Shown here: one piece after another, positions 17,346 to 27,086 of the stretch | How the letters are laid out: each line of letters opens with the position of its first letter | Numbering within the stretch: the stretch's first letter is position 1 | Translations under genes and position numbers: made by a program | NCBI RefSeq assembly: GCF_026646375.1 | Contig: NZ_JAIPPU010000005.1 | Span: 124,001-188,000, forward strand | Direction: 5' to 3' | Length of the DNA stretch: 64,000 bases | From: Acetobacterium wieringae | GTDB taxonomy: Bacteria > Bacillota > Clostridia > Eubacteriales > Eubacteriaceae | The notes under the pieces: model-generated | Database searches by the model: none | Told to the model about the DNA's origin: nothing | What the model saw: the letters and a program-made list of their open reading frames with translations, nothing else

Positions 17346-18080
17346 CTATTCAACTTTTTTACATAATCTTATGCTGACAATAAATATCACAATCAGATAA
17401 ATCATTAATACCGCCGCATGCAGCATCATACTTTCAGGTGTTTCCCCGGTTGTCCGCAGTGCGATATTGGTATGTGTCAGCGGCAATAGATAAATAAACC
17501 ATCGGAGGAGTTCCGGCATTTTGTCAATCGGGAAGAAGGTTCCACACAAGAATGACATTGGAGTAATCACGAAACTCATAAATTTTGACATGTCAGCATG
17601 GGAATTAATCAGTAATCCAATTAAAAATCCAAGCGCCGAAAAGACAAAACAGTTCAACAATGCAATAAAAATAAAATAAGGCGTAATAATCAAATCCGAT
17701 GTAAAAATTGATACGATTACGGTAATTAATATACCGGAGTAAATCCCATAACAGGCACCGGCAATTATTTTCCCCAGTGCATAAACGGTCATATTGATGG
17801 GTGAGATCACGTAATATTCAAATGTCTTATAAAAAATACGCGAGATGTTAATTGAATTGGCGGTATTGTTAAAGCTTGTCATCATCGTGTTCATGGCAAT
17901 GATCCCGGGAATAATGTAGGCCATATATGAAACCCCATTAATCTCCATGCCGCTTCCAAGTCCCCAACCAAACGCCACCAGATATAAGATGGGCGAGACT
18001 AAAAAGCCAATCGATGTTGCCCAGAATTTTCGTTTAAAAACAATAAATTCCTGCCATAGAATACCATATAATCCACTCAT
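17346..18080 (-). CDS. ABC-2 type transporter permease (module B exporter)
   Basis: 244 residues with about six hydrophobic segments and the ABC-2/DrrB layout: SPILYLVAFGWGLGSGM, YIIPGIIAMNTMMTSFNN and LIGLLINSHADMSKFMSFVITPMSFLCGTFFPIDKMPELL, the conserved C-terminal FFP region. The start ATG overlaps the stop of the ATPase gene at 18080, so the two are translationally coupled. It is a close counterpart of the permease at 50850-51587 at the other end of the tetrapyrrole locus. These families export drugs, polysaccharides, lipids or tetrapyrroles; substrate here is unknown, though location argues for a tetrapyrrole-related compound. Confidence 0.85.
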   Translation of the reverse strand: MSGLYGILWQEFIVFKRKFWATSIGFLVSPILYLVAFGWGLGSGMEINGVSYMAYIIPGIIAMNTMMTSFNNTANSINISRIFYKTFEYYVISPINMTVYALGKIIAGACYGIYSGILITVIVSIFTSDLIITPYFIFIALLNCFVFSALGFLIGLLINSHADMSKFMSFVITPMSFLCGTFFPIDKMPELLRWFIYLLPLTHTNIALRTTGETPESMMLHAAVLMIYLIVIFIVSIRLCKKVE

Positions 18081-18922
18081 TATGCTTCCTCCACCCTTCT
18101 GTTCGTAAACTTCAGAAATACGTCTTCCAGATTCGACGGGCGGATGCGCACATCCCCTTCCAGTCCACCGGCATAAACATTGGCTTCTTCCCGTGATCTG
18201 AAAAACTCTTCCTGGGTTTCTCCATCTTTAAAATATTCGACTGTCACCTTGCCGACTTCTTCAATCAGGTTCCAGGGGGTATCCAATTTCAACAGTTTTC
18301 CTTTATTGATCAACCCAACCCGATCACATAAAACCTCTGCTTCTTCAATATAATGGGTTGTCAGCAGGACCGTTAAACCATTCGACTTCAATCGTTTTAA
18401 AAGATCCCACATCTTTCGTCTGGCCGATGCATCCAGCCCGACGGTTGGCTCATCCAGCAGCAAAATCTCCGGTTCATGAAGCAGGGCTCTGGCAATCATC
18501 AATTTGCGCTTCATTCCCCCTGAATATGTTTTAACCAGATCATCTTTCCGATCCGTCAAACCGGTAAATTCAAAAAGTTCCTCAATTTTCTTGCGTCGCT
18601 TTTCCTTACAGATGCGATACAATATGCCATGAACTTCCAGATTTTCCCAGGCCGACGTCTCATTTTCCAGATTATTCTGCTGTGGAACAACCCCAATTTT
18701 AGCTTTGATGACTGTTAAATTCCGATCAATACTTTCCCCGTCAATCACGATTTCTCCCGACGTTTTTGGCGTAATGGTACTGATCATGCGAACTGTTGTG
18801 GTTTTTCCAGCACCATTTGGCCCCAGCAAACCAAAAAACTCACCGTCCTTAATGTTTAAATCAAGATGATCCACCGCGGTTACAGTTTTGTATTCTTTTG
18901 ATAAATTTTTTATTTCCAGCAT
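18080..18922 (-). CDS. ABC transporter ATPase, DrrA/daunorubicin-resistance type (module B exporter)
   Basis: 280 residues. Walker A GPNGAGKTTT (~33-42), Q-loop VPQQNN, signature TYSGGMKRKLMIARALLHEP, Walker B LLLDEPTVGLD and switch His in LTTHYIEEAE. The C-terminal extension (YFKDGETQEEFFRSREEANV, LEDVFLKFT) is typical of DrrA-type exporter ATPases. Paired with the overlapping ABC-2 permease downstream. It follows the third CobN-like gene by about 100 bases, so it may be the tail of the riboswitch-led module B transcript. Confidence 0.88.
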   Translation of the reverse strand: MLEIKNLSKEYKTVTAVDHLDLNIKDGEFFGLLGPNGAGKTTTVRMISTITPKTSGEIVIDGESIDRNLTVIKAKIGVVPQQNNLENETSAWENLEVHGILYRICKEKRRKKIEELFEFTGLTDRKDDLVKTYSGGMKRKLMIARALLHEPEILLLDEPTVGLDASARRKMWDLLKRLKSNGLTVLLTTHYIEEAEVLCDRVGLINKGKLLKLDTPWNLIEEVGKVTVEYFKDGETQEEFFRSREEANVYAGGLEGDVRIRPSNLEDVFLKFTNRRVEEA

Positions 18923-19025
18923 TTTTTCCCTTCCTCCTCAAGCACATCAGGCCGAAACACAATTTCTATTTCGGCCACCTTTTGTTTTGAACTTTATTCG
19001 TATTGTTGAATCGCCCCCCCTTTTC

Positions 19026-22000
19026 CTATTCACTGAATCCTTCAATGTCACCCTCAATATTCATGTACATTCCGCGAAGCTTTTCAAGGCTTTCTTCTTT
19101 CGCCTTCCACATTCCCCGTTGCGCGGCTTCCAGCAGACGCTCGGTCATATTTTGAATGGCCCAGGGATTTACGTCCTTGATCCATTCCCGTCGTTCATAG
19201 TTAAAGAGGAAATTTTCACTGATTTTTTCATACATCCAGTCTTCAACAATATCTGAGGTCGCATCCCAGCCGAAAACAAAATCAACCATCCCGGAGATCT
19301 CCTGGGCGCCTTTGTACCCATGTTCTTTCAAACCATCAAACCATTTGGGGTTCAAAATCCGGGCACGCATAATTTTTGCCGTCTGCTCTTTGACGTTATT
19401 TAAACCCACGCGGGACGGATCACTGGTGTCTCCACAATAAGAATGTGGCTTTTCACCCGATTCTGTTCGTACAGCAGCAATCAATCCCCCATGATAATTA
19501 TAGAAATCATCACTTTCCAGCATATCAATTTCCATTGATGATTCATTTTTAACCGTAATCTGCACCTTGGATAAACGTCTGGCAAAAACTTCAGTCACCC
19601 GTTTTCCATGCACATTTTTGCCATAAGCATGACCGCCCCAGAAGGTATAAATGTTACCCAGATCGGTATAGCTTTCCCAGTTTTTACAGTTAATCAGCTG
19701 GGTGACACCGGCACCATAGGTACCTGGCGGATCGCTGAAAATTCGCATTCCCGCCTCTTCCTGAGCACCTTCAAGACTGGCACCATTTTTAATCAGTTCC
19801 CGCACTTCATTTTGGAAATTCCGTTTTATAATATTTTCCTCATCCGATTCATCCAGACACGCAACCATATTGACCGCCTCTTCCACCGATTCAATCAGAT
19901 TCGGAAAGGTATCACGGAACAAACCGGAAATCCGCAACGTTACATCAACCCGTGGCCGACCCAATTCTTCCAGCGGAATAACTTCCAGTCCGATCACCTT
20001 GTCCGAATTTTCCAGCCATTTTGGTTTGACGCCCAATAGGTAATAGATCTCGGCAATATCATCGCCGGATGTTTTCATGGTTTCGCCGGCATAAACTACA
20101 ATGACCATCGTTTCCGGAAATTTGTTTTCATCCTTAACATAGCGGTCAATCATTTTCTGTCCCAGTTGCTTCCCAACTTCCCAGGCAGCCCGGGTCGGTA
20201 CCGCGGAGGGATCAATGGCATAAAAATTCCGACCCGTTGGCAAGATGCTGACCCGTCCCCTTGTCGGTGCGCCTGAACCCCCAGGCGGTACGAATTTTCC
20301 ATCCACTCCATTCACCAGATATTTCATCTCATCAGTCGTTGCCTCGAGTTTTGGCACAACCGTATTTTTGATGAATTGGAACACCGTTACCAGATCGTCC
20401 AAATCAAACGACTCTGCTGTTTCAAAATAGTTGCTCGATTTTTCTAAAACAAACGTCGGTTCCTGCTGATTACTGAAATAATCCGTCACCAGTTTCCGAC
20501 TGATCGCTTCAATTTCATTGAATTTCATCAAATTGGTGATTCCCTGCTGATCAACTGCCTGCGGTTCGTTTTTAAGGACCTCATAATCATAGCCTTTCGC
20601 CCGACAGGTAGCCTGGGTCAATGAAGGAACCTTCCCATTGGACAAACGCAACAACGCACAAACCAACTGGTGTCGTTTTTCGTCAATCGGTGCCTTACCA
20701 AACATATGCAGACCATCTTTAATCAAGGTATTCTTGATTTCTTCAACCCAGGTATGCAGCTTTTCAACAAATCCCGAAAAATCGGTTTGCATTGCTGCAA
20801 CAGTTAAATTCAGATCCTTCAGGTATTCACCTTCAATAACAATTTTCTCAATATTTTCCTGAACAAAACGCATCTTGCCGGCATCGGTACTTCTCGCCCG
20901 ATAATACTGCTTAATCAGGTCATCCAACTCTTCCATTTCATCATAAGTTCCACTTAAGGTTAATGATGGAATTAAATGATCGAGGATCACTGCGCAGGAG
21001 CGCCTTTTCGCCTGAATCCCTTCACCCTCAACCGTAATGTTGTAGGGATAAAGATGAGGAATATTAGAAATGGCAATATCCGGATAACAGGCAGCTGACA
21101 GGCCGATTTCTTTTCCCGGAAGCCATTCCAGCGTGCCGTGAGTGCCTACATGTACAATCACATCAGCCTGAAATCCATACTTGATCCATTTATAAAAGGC
21201 AATATACTGATGAGGTGGCACAATATCGGTGCTGTGATAGACCTCGTCCGCTTTATCTTCATAACCTCTCGCCGGTTGCAGTCCAATGAAAATATTACCG
21301 TTAAGAATACCCGGTACTGGCATTCTGCCCTGATGAACCATATTTTCTCCCGGCGGTTCACCCCAGTCACGAATCATTTCCTGACGGCTTTTTTCATCCA
21401 GCGGCTCAAACCATTGGTTATAGTCATTCTTTTCGATGATCGCAATACTTCGCCCAATCGCCTGTTCTGCCGATAACCACCGGGTATCATTGTTGACCCC
21501 ATTAATAATATTCCGGATGATTTCATCCCCGTTTTCAAAATCATAGGCGGTTGTAATCCCATTTTCTTTGAGTGCCTTAACCATATCAAAAACGCTTTGC
21601 GGCGTATCCAGTCCAAAGGCACAACCAATCATATCATTTCGCGGTGGCATATTATGAAAAAGGATGGCAACTTTTTTATCCTTATTATCCTTGTGTGACA
21701 ACTTCGCCCAGTTAATGGCCAGTTCACATAGATTTGCAACCCGATCCGGAATCGGTTGATTGATTGTTTTTTCACCAATCTTATCCCGGATGATCGTGGA
21801 GTAGGCAAAGGTGAAACTGATGATCTGTCCATCAAACTCCGGATAATAGACGCTTCCGGGAAAGGACATATTATCAATCCCGCGAAGATTCTCCTGCCAG
21901 TCTTCATAGCTCTGATAGGTGCTGAGTCCTTTAATCACCGGAACATCGATGGTTTCGTAAATGCTTTTTTCAACAGTCTGCGAGCCGTCTCCCGGATCCG

Positions 22001-22778
22001 AGAGAATACTCTGAGAATGACTCATGGTATTGATGATGACATCCACGTTCCGATTGCCATCCGTTGTAAATACATGATCCACAACCCAGTGAAAGCCCCG
22101 GCATCCGATGGTCGGATCCGGTGCTGATGCCGAATAGACAGCCAGTGGATATGCCCCCTGCTTTTCAATTTCCACAATCAATGCCGCGATGTGTTCCAGA
22201 TTATTTTCCTGCATTAACCGGCTATAAAGCAGAATGCCGATCACCGGTTTACTGCTCTTTGCGGCATCCTGCAGCGCTTCCTCAATGCTTAGTTCTTTAC
22301 CGGGATAATAAATGCCCTCCCACTCGGCATGGGCGGGCTCCAGATATTCTAGTTTCAAGTATCCATAATAGGCCCCCAGGTATTTCAGCAGATTGATCGC
22401 ATTATCTACGCGATAATCCATGACATAGCGCTGGATCGCTTCATATTCCATCTGTGAGATGCCGGATTTTTTTAATGCCAGCCGATTTTCCTCATCATAA
22501 CCTGACCAGACGAAAAAGCTTTTTTTATTTTCAAATGTTTCCATAATTAAAGGATATGACTTAAACTGAATGAGACCGCCGTGCATAAAGATAAAAATGA
22601 AATCAGCCTTTCCCAGCGTTTCCATCGCCAGAAGCTGTTCATCAGATGATCGATCCATGCTACTGCTGTCCAGAAAATCAACTGAAATATCAGCTGTTTC
22701 TTTTTTTAATTGCAGTGCCGCATCCTTCATATGATAGGAGTGGTCCATCGGTGAATAGATAAAAATAATTCGATACAT
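19026..22778 (-). CDS. CobN/ChlH-type tetrapyrrole metal-chelatase large subunit (third copy)
   Basis: 1250 residues from ATG 22778 (MYRIIFIYS), behind GGAGCAGGAGAAG; an upstream in-frame codon at 22817 has no ribosome site. The length and motifs are those of class I chelatase large subunits: VHVGTHGTLEWLPGKEIGLS at about residue 543, then EGIQAKRRSCAVILDHL, IGLQPARGYEDKADEVYHST, and the C-terminal SRVGLNNVKEQTAK...NPKWFDGLKEHGYKGAQEISG. CobN inserts cobalt into hydrogenobyrinate diamide with ChlI/ChlD- or CobS/CobT-type motors; relatives such as HmuS act in the opposite direction on haem. This copy lies after the radical SAM gene and lacks its own motor genes, so it probably shares the I and D proteins just upstream. 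Metal and substrate unknown. Confidence 0.88.
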   Translation of the reverse strand: MYRIIFIYSPMDHSYHMKDAALQLKKETADISVDFLDSSSMDRSSDEQLLAMETLGKADFIFIFMHGGLIQFKSYPLIMETFENKKSFFVWSGYDEENRLALKKSGISQMEYEAIQRYVMDYRVDNAINLLKYLGAYYGYLKLEYLEPAHAEWEGIYYPGKELSIEEALQDAAKSSKPVIGILLYSRLMQENNLEHIAALIVEIEKQGAYPLAVYSASAPDPTIGCRGFHWVVDHVFTTDGNRNVDVIINTMSHSQSILSDPGDGSQTVEKSIYETIDVPVIKGLSTYQSYEDWQENLRGIDNMSFPGSVYYPEFDGQIISFTFAYSTIIRDKIGEKTINQPIPDRVANLCELAINWAKLSHKDNKDKKVAILFHNMPPRNDMIGCAFGLDTPQSVFDMVKALKENGITTAYDFENGDEIIRNIINGVNNDTRWLSAEQAIGRSIAIIEKNDYNQWFEPLDEKSRQEMIRDWGEPPGENMVHQGRMPVPGILNGNIFIGLQPARGYEDKADEVYHSTDIVPPHQYIAFYKWIKYGFQADVIVHVGTHGTLEWLPGKEIGLSAACYPDIAISNIPHLYPYNITVEGEGIQAKRRSCAVILDHLIPSLTLSGTYDEMEELDDLIKQYYRARSTDAGKMRFVQENIEKIVIEGEYLKDLNLTVAAMQTDFSGFVEKLHTWVEEIKNTLIKDGLHMFGKAPIDEKRHQLVCALLRLSNGKVPSLTQATCRAKGYDYEVLKNEPQAVDQQGITNLMKFNEIEAISRKLVTDYFSNQQEPTFVLEKSSNYFETAESFDLDDLVTVFQFIKNTVVPKLEATTDEMKYLVNGVDGKFVPPGGSGAPTRGRVSILPTGRNFYAIDPSAVPTRAAWEVGKQLGQKMIDRYVKDENKFPETMVIVVYAGETMKTSGDDIAEIYYLLGVKPKWLENSDKVIGLEVIPLEELGRPRVDVTLRISGLFRDTFPNLIESVEEAVNMVACLDESDEENIIKRNFQNEVRELIKNGASLEGAQEEAGMRIFSDPPGTYGAGVTQLINCKNWESYTDLGNIYTFWGGHAYGKNVHGKRVTEVFARRLSKVQITVKNESSMEIDMLESDDFYNYHGGLIAAVRTESGEKPHSYCGDTSDPSRVGLNNVKEQTAKIMRARILNPKWFDGLKEHGYKGAQEISGMVDFVFGWDATSDIVEDWMYEKISENFLFNYERREWIKDVNPWAIQNMTERLLEAAQRGMWKAKEESLEKLRGMYMNIEGDIEGFSE

Positions 22779-23017
22779 TATTGCTTCTCCTGCTCCATTT
22801 ATTATACCAATCCCCATTCAATCTCGTTTGGGAATCCTGCTTTTTAAATTTTACTCAAATTTTCTGATTTGTAACAGCTCACTCTCTTTTTCTCAAATGA
22901 TCATTCAAACCTTCAAGATCCCCTTCATTTATTTGGATTGGTTCATATTATTTTTTTACACATCCCGTGATTTTCATTGATCGGTACAAAACCATGTGCC
23001 TTGACGATCTTCTAGCA

Positions 23018-24034
23018 TCAAAGAATGCCGCGCGCAATCTCAAACGCCGTTTTTTTGAGTACACAATCCAAAGAAAAGCTGTCCGGTTCACTGGCATTGA
23101 TAATCAACCGTGACGGACAGCCCCCGGGACAAACCGCATGGTAAGTGCAGGTCTGACAGTATGCCGGCTCAGATTTCCCAATGGCAATGCTTTTCAACGA
23201 TTGACTGCTGACATTTCCCATGTAATAATCCGGATGTTCAATCAGTGATCCGCAGGGATAGACATCCCCGTTTGGCAGCACAACATAGGATTGCCCACAG
23301 GAAGCGTAACAATAATTCTTACTGCATGTCGCTGTCGCAAGTCGCTGTTTGGCTTCCTGAATCTCCCGGATGACGATTTTTTTATCGGTAAGTTCATATA
23401 ATTCCCGGGACGCCTCAGCCATTCCGGTAAGTGCGGTTCGCAACTGTTCCGGTGTCGCTTTCTTAATCGTGTCTGCATGATCTCTGGCACGACCGGTCTC
23501 CCGGAGCAGATCCAGTCCGATCCCGGCCACATTACCCAGATAGAAGGCAAAATTAACCAGCTTCGGAAGTTGTGAAACGTTGTGACTGGTTACCACGCTG
23601 TTTAAATTAATTTTGATGCCTTCATCAGCTAAACATTGAATCCCGGCGATGACTTCCCTGGTTTTTCCCCGGGAAAATTCATTCACATCCGGGGGGCCAT
23701 CCAGGCTGACCCCTAAAGCGATTTTCATTTTTTTCAAGCCGGCGGCAATTTCTGGGGTAATGCAGGTGCCATTGGTCTGCATTTGAAAGGAGACATCATA
23801 GCCCTTTGTCTGAACATAATCAACAATCTGACAGACCAGTTTATAATTGAGCAAGGGTTCTCCCCCGGCAAACTGAACTTTCATAACACAATCTGAAAAC
23901 AGATCCAGAGTCTGAGCAGCTGTCTCAAAATCCATATCCTCTTTGATATGGGTTGAACCGGCATAACAGTATTTACAGGCTAGATTACACCGACCCGTGG
24001 TCCACAAGACAATCAATACACGCTGTTTTAACAT
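23018..24034 (-). CDS. Radical SAM/SPASM protein embedded in the chelatase operon
   Basis: 338 residues; ATG 24034 follows TTAGGAAGC, 11 bases after the ChlI-like stop. Residues 16-23 (CNLACKYC) are the CxxxCxxC radical SAM [4Fe-4S] site; FAGGEPLLN is the GGE motif and QTNGTC and VSLDGPP further barrel strands. The C-terminal third (from ~240) has a SPASM-like Cys set: CSKNYCYASCGQ, VYPCGS, CQTC...VCPGGCPSR and a late Cys, binding one or two auxiliary clusters. SPASM enzymes modify peptides or proteins; relatives AhbC/AhbD and NirJ trim tetrapyrrole side chains. In this operon tetrapyrrole modification or maturation of a chelatase partner are both possible; no precursor peptide is seen nearby. 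Confidence 0.88.
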   Translation of the reverse strand: MLKQRVLIVLWTTGRCNLACKYCYAGSTHIKEDMDFETAAQTLDLFSDCVMKVQFAGGEPLLNYKLVCQIVDYVQTKGYDVSFQMQTNGTCITPEIAAGLKKMKIALGVSLDGPPDVNEFSRGKTREVIAGIQCLADEGIKINLNSVVTSHNVSQLPKLVNFAFYLGNVAGIGLDLLRETGRARDHADTIKKATPEQLRTALTGMAEASRELYELTDKKIVIREIQEAKQRLATATCSKNYCYASCGQSYVVLPNGDVYPCGSLIEHPDYYMGNVSSQSLKSIAIGKSEPAYCQTCTYHAVCPGGCPSRLIINASEPDSFSLDCVLKKTAFEIARGIL

Positions 24035-24045
24035 ACTTTTGCTTC

Positions 24046-25080
24046 CTAACTGACCAATTCATTGACAATTTCTTCAATGCTGCCGATCCCAAACTGGGAA
24101 TCATCAAAGGGTCGTTTGCGCATCCGATGCGGCAGGACAAAACCAGCGGCTTCTTTCACATCGTCTTTTGTAACTTCATTTCGACCCCGATAGGCGGCAA
24201 TCGTCATGGCGGTTTTCATCATCACAATGTCGGCGCGATGACCATCCACCCCCAGAGACGTTGATATTTTTGCGATGGTTTCCAGGAGTTGATCGTCAAA
24301 GGTGACGGTGGGAAGAAAATCGATGGCTTTTTGTATCGTATCCGATAATTCAACCTGCTGCTGATTGAATTCCTGATGAAAAGCCTCTGATGCTTTTTCA
24401 AAATCCAGGCGCCGTTTAATAACGTCCACCCGCTGACTGATGTCACTCTCGCCAAAAACATCCACCACCAGTCCAAAACGATCCAGCAATTGTGGCCGCA
24501 AATCCCCTTCCTCGGGATTCATGGTGCCAACCAGGGTAAATTTAGCCGGATGGGTAAAGGAAATCCCTTCCCGTTCAATGGTATTCACGCCCATGGCGGC
24601 CGAATCCAGCAGAATATCGACCACGTGATCATCCAACAGGTTAACTTCATCCACATAGAGAATGTTGCGGTTGGCCTGGGCCAGAATCCCGGGTTCAAAG
24701 CGTTTTTCACCTTTTTTGATGGCATGCTCAATATCCAGGGTTCCCACCACCCGATCTTCGGTCGCACTCACCGGCAGGTCAATGACCTTCATTTTCGACT
24801 GTACAGTACTTAATTTGGCCCCTTTTATTTTTTCCAGGCAATCGGAACAGGCCTGATCGGCATTTGTGGGATCGCATGAAAACCTGCAGGTTTCAATTTG
24901 ATCACGTTCCGGCAGCAAATCAGCCAAAGCCCGAACGGCGGTTGATTTCGCTGTTCCTTTTTCGCCGCGAATTAAAACCCCGCCCAGCGAGGGATTAATC
25001 ACATTCAGTATCAGCGCCAGCTTCATTTTTTCCTGGCCAACGATGGCTGTAAATGGGTATATTTTTAGATTCTTTTTCAT
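24046..25080 (-). CDS. ChlI/BchI-type AAA+ chelatase motor subunit (module B)
   Basis: 344 residues. [19 protein letters not shown] is the ChlI opening; Walker [10 protein letters not shown], Walker [14 protein letters not shown], the ChlI pre-sensor insertion ([10 protein letters not shown]), sensor 1 [21 protein letters not shown] and sensor 2 DGHRADIVM are all present. Between Walker A and the [13 protein letters not shown] motif is a Cys insertion (CRFSCDP...ACSDC, ~62-80) likely to hold a metal or cluster. ChlI rings, with ChlD, drive metal insertion by the large subunit. Located between the ChlD-like gene and the radical SAM gene, on the same strand and tightly spaced. Confidence 0.92.
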   Translation of the reverse strand: MKKNLKIYPFTAIVGQEKMKLALILNVINPSLGGVLIRGEKGTAKSTAVRALADLLPERDQIETCRFSCDPTNADQACSDCLEKIKGAKLSTVQSKMKVIDLPVSATEDRVVGTLDIEHAIKKGEKRFEPGILAQANRNILYVDEVNLLDDHVVDILLDSAAMGVNTIEREGISFTHPAKFTLVGTMNPEEGDLRPQLLDRFGLVVDVFGESDISQRVDVIKRRLDFEKASEAFHQEFNQQQVELSDTIQKAIDFLPTVTFDDQLLETIAKISTSLGVDGHRADIVMMKTAMTIAAYRGRNEVTKDDVKEAAGFVLPHRMRKRPFDDSQFGIGSIEEIVNELVS

Positions 25081-25121
25081 TATTTTTTCCTTTTCTTATT
25101 CTGATATTTATTCGATCAACC

Positions 25122-27071
25122 TTATAGGGACAGTCCCACCGCCGTTACCAGACTCATGGCCTGAAGTTCCTCAATCTGATAGCGGTCGGCGTCCATCTGT
25201 ACGGCCAGTTTTTCGGCCAGATTGAGTTTAATAAAACTCTGATCTGTGTCAATCACAATGGCTTTGATTTTTTCTGCCCGAATTTTTTGCGCAGACTTCA
25301 TGGCCTCCTCGAAGGGATCCATTCCCCTTTCGCTGTAGGTTGCCCGGCCATCTGATATTAGAACGATCACCGGCAGCATGTCTTTGTCTTTAATTTTTCC
25401 GGCTTTCACCACCTCATAAGCCATGTTCAAACCTGCTGCCAGAGGGGTTCTGCCCCCGGTGGGCATTGCCGTCAGTTTTTTTTCTGCCAGTTCCACGCTT
25501 CGGGTCACCCCCAGAACCATTTCAGAGGAGTGGTTTTTAAATGCAATCATCCCAACCTTATCCCGTTTCTGGTAGGCATCATTGAGCATGGCAATAATGG
25601 CACCTTTAACCACCTTCATCCGTTTGTTGGCACCCATGGAGCCGCTGGCATCCACCACAAAGATAATGGTATTTCCGGTCCGTTTCTCCCGGATTTTGAC
25701 CCGGATATCGGATTTTTCAACGGCAATGGCCATCCCATTCTTTTCCCGGGTTTTCTGATAGGGTGCGGCGATGCGCAGGGTGGCGTCCAATGCGATATCC
25801 CGGACCTTCCCATTGACCGGACAGCGATTTCGCACATATCGCCCCTGAAGGGACGAGGTCACCATCAAGCTCCGTTTTCCGCTGCCTTTGGTAATGGTTC
25901 CTTTTTCACGTTCCGAAATCCACCGGGCAATTTGAAAAATCTGCTCCGGTGCATCCAGTGTTTCCGAATCACCCTGAAAAAAATCATCGTCACCATCAGT
26001 TTGATCATCATTAGGAGTTTCCGGTCTTTCAGCATCCGATTCCTGGTTTTCCTGAGGTTCATCACCTTGATCCTCCGACGGCTCAGAATGATTGTTCGGT
26101 GATTCCTGTCGGTTTTGCTGTTCTTCCGGTTCCTGACCGGATTCATTTGGCTCCCCTTGTTCCAGCTCTTCCTGTTGTTCTTCCGGTTCCGGTGGTGGCG
26201 GCGAAGACATTGGTTCGTTGTCATTTTCACGGACCCGGTGAGGCAGGGCAAATTTCGCTGCCTCTTTGATATCGGAAATATTCAGAACTTTTCGTGAATC
26301 CATGGCGGCAATAGCCTTTGCTGTTTCAATGATCACCAGCTCCCCCCGGTGACCGGCGCAATTGGCCTCATTCACGATCGTGGCAGCCAGCTGCATGGCA
26401 TTCTCGGAAACGACAATCTTTCTCAAATCCTCTCTGGCTCGTTCGATCCGATTGCCCAGCACCACACTTTCATCCCGCCATTTTTCTTCAAATGCAACAG
26501 GATTCCGCTCATATTCAATCCGTCTGCGGATGATTTCAGAACGAACCCGGGTGTCCGTCTCCCCCGTCACTTCGACATACAGGCCGAACCGATCCAGAAA
26601 CTGAGGGCGTAAGCCTCCTTCTTCCGGATTCATGCTCCCCACCAGTACAAAATTTGAGGCATGCCGGTATGACATGCCTTCCCTTTCAACAATATTAACG
26701 CCGGAAGACGCCACTTCCAGCAGGGATTTAGCAATGTGGTCGCTTAAGAGATTCACCTCATCCACATATAAGAGATTATTATCGGCTTTTTTCAGAATAC
26801 CGGCTTCAAATCGTCTTTCGCCACTTTTAATGGCATGTTCAAAATCAATATTGCCAAGCAGACGGTCTTCCGTTGTGTTCAGTGGCAGCTCGACCAATTC
26901 GGTGCCGGCAGTCAGATTACAGACACCTCTGGCCAGGGAAGATTTCGCGGTTCCTTTTTCACCACTGATCAGAACACCTCCGATTTTCGGGTTAATCACA
27001 TTCCATATTAGCGCATTCTTAATTTCCTCTTGACCAACAACGGCCACAAACGGAAAAACTGTATTATTCAT
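25122..27071 (-). CDS. ChlD/BchD-type chelatase subunit, AAA+ plus VWA (module B)
   Basis: 649 residues from ATG 27071 (AAGAGGAGTC upstream). The N-terminal AAA+ domain has an intact Walker A (GEKGTAKSS) and Walker B ([13 protein letters not shown]) and is followed by a Pro/Glu/Gln/Asp-rich acidic linker (~280-390) typical of ChlD. The C-terminal VWA domain carries the [17 protein letters not shown] at ~474, [10 protein letters not shown] and [10 protein letters not shown]. ChlD bridges the ChlI ring to the large subunit. Antisense ORFs over the acidic linker are composition artefacts. 15 bases after the CobN-like stop. Confidence 0.92.
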   Translation of the reverse strand: MNNTVFPFVAVVGQEEIKNALIWNVINPKIGGVLISGEKGTAKSSLARGVCNLTAGTELVELPLNTTEDRLLGNIDFEHAIKSGERRFEAGILKKADNNLLYVDEVNLLSDHIAKSLLEVASSGVNIVEREGMSYRHASNFVLVGSMNPEEGGLRPQFLDRFGLYVEVTGETDTRVRSEIIRRRIEYERNPVAFEEKWRDESVVLGNRIERAREDLRKIVVSENAMQLAATIVNEANCAGHRGELVIIETAKAIAAMDSRKVLNISDIKEAAKFALPHRVRENDNEPMSSPPPPEPEEQQEELEQGEPNESGQEPEEQQNRQESPNNHSEPSEDQGDEPQENQESDAERPETPNDDQTDGDDDFFQGDSETLDAPEQIFQIARWISEREKGTITKGSGKRSLMVTSSLQGRYVRNRCPVNGKVRDIALDATLRIAAPYQKTREKNGMAIAVEKSDIRVKIREKRTGNTIIFVVDASGSMGANKRMKVVKGAIIAMLNDAYQKRDKVGMIAFKNHSSEMVLGVTRSVELAEKKLTAMPTGGRTPLAAGLNMAYEVVKAGKIKDKDMLPVIVLISDGRATYSERGMDPFEEAMKSAQKIRAEKIKAIVIDTDQSFIKLNLAEKLAVQMDADRYQIEELQAMSLVTAVGLSL

Positions 27072-27086
27072 AAATATCGACTCCTC

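Noticed and set aside
25530-26102. 190-codon plus-strand ORF opposite the ChlD-like gene
   Set aside because: Antisense of the acidic linker and VWA domain; an artefact of biased composition.
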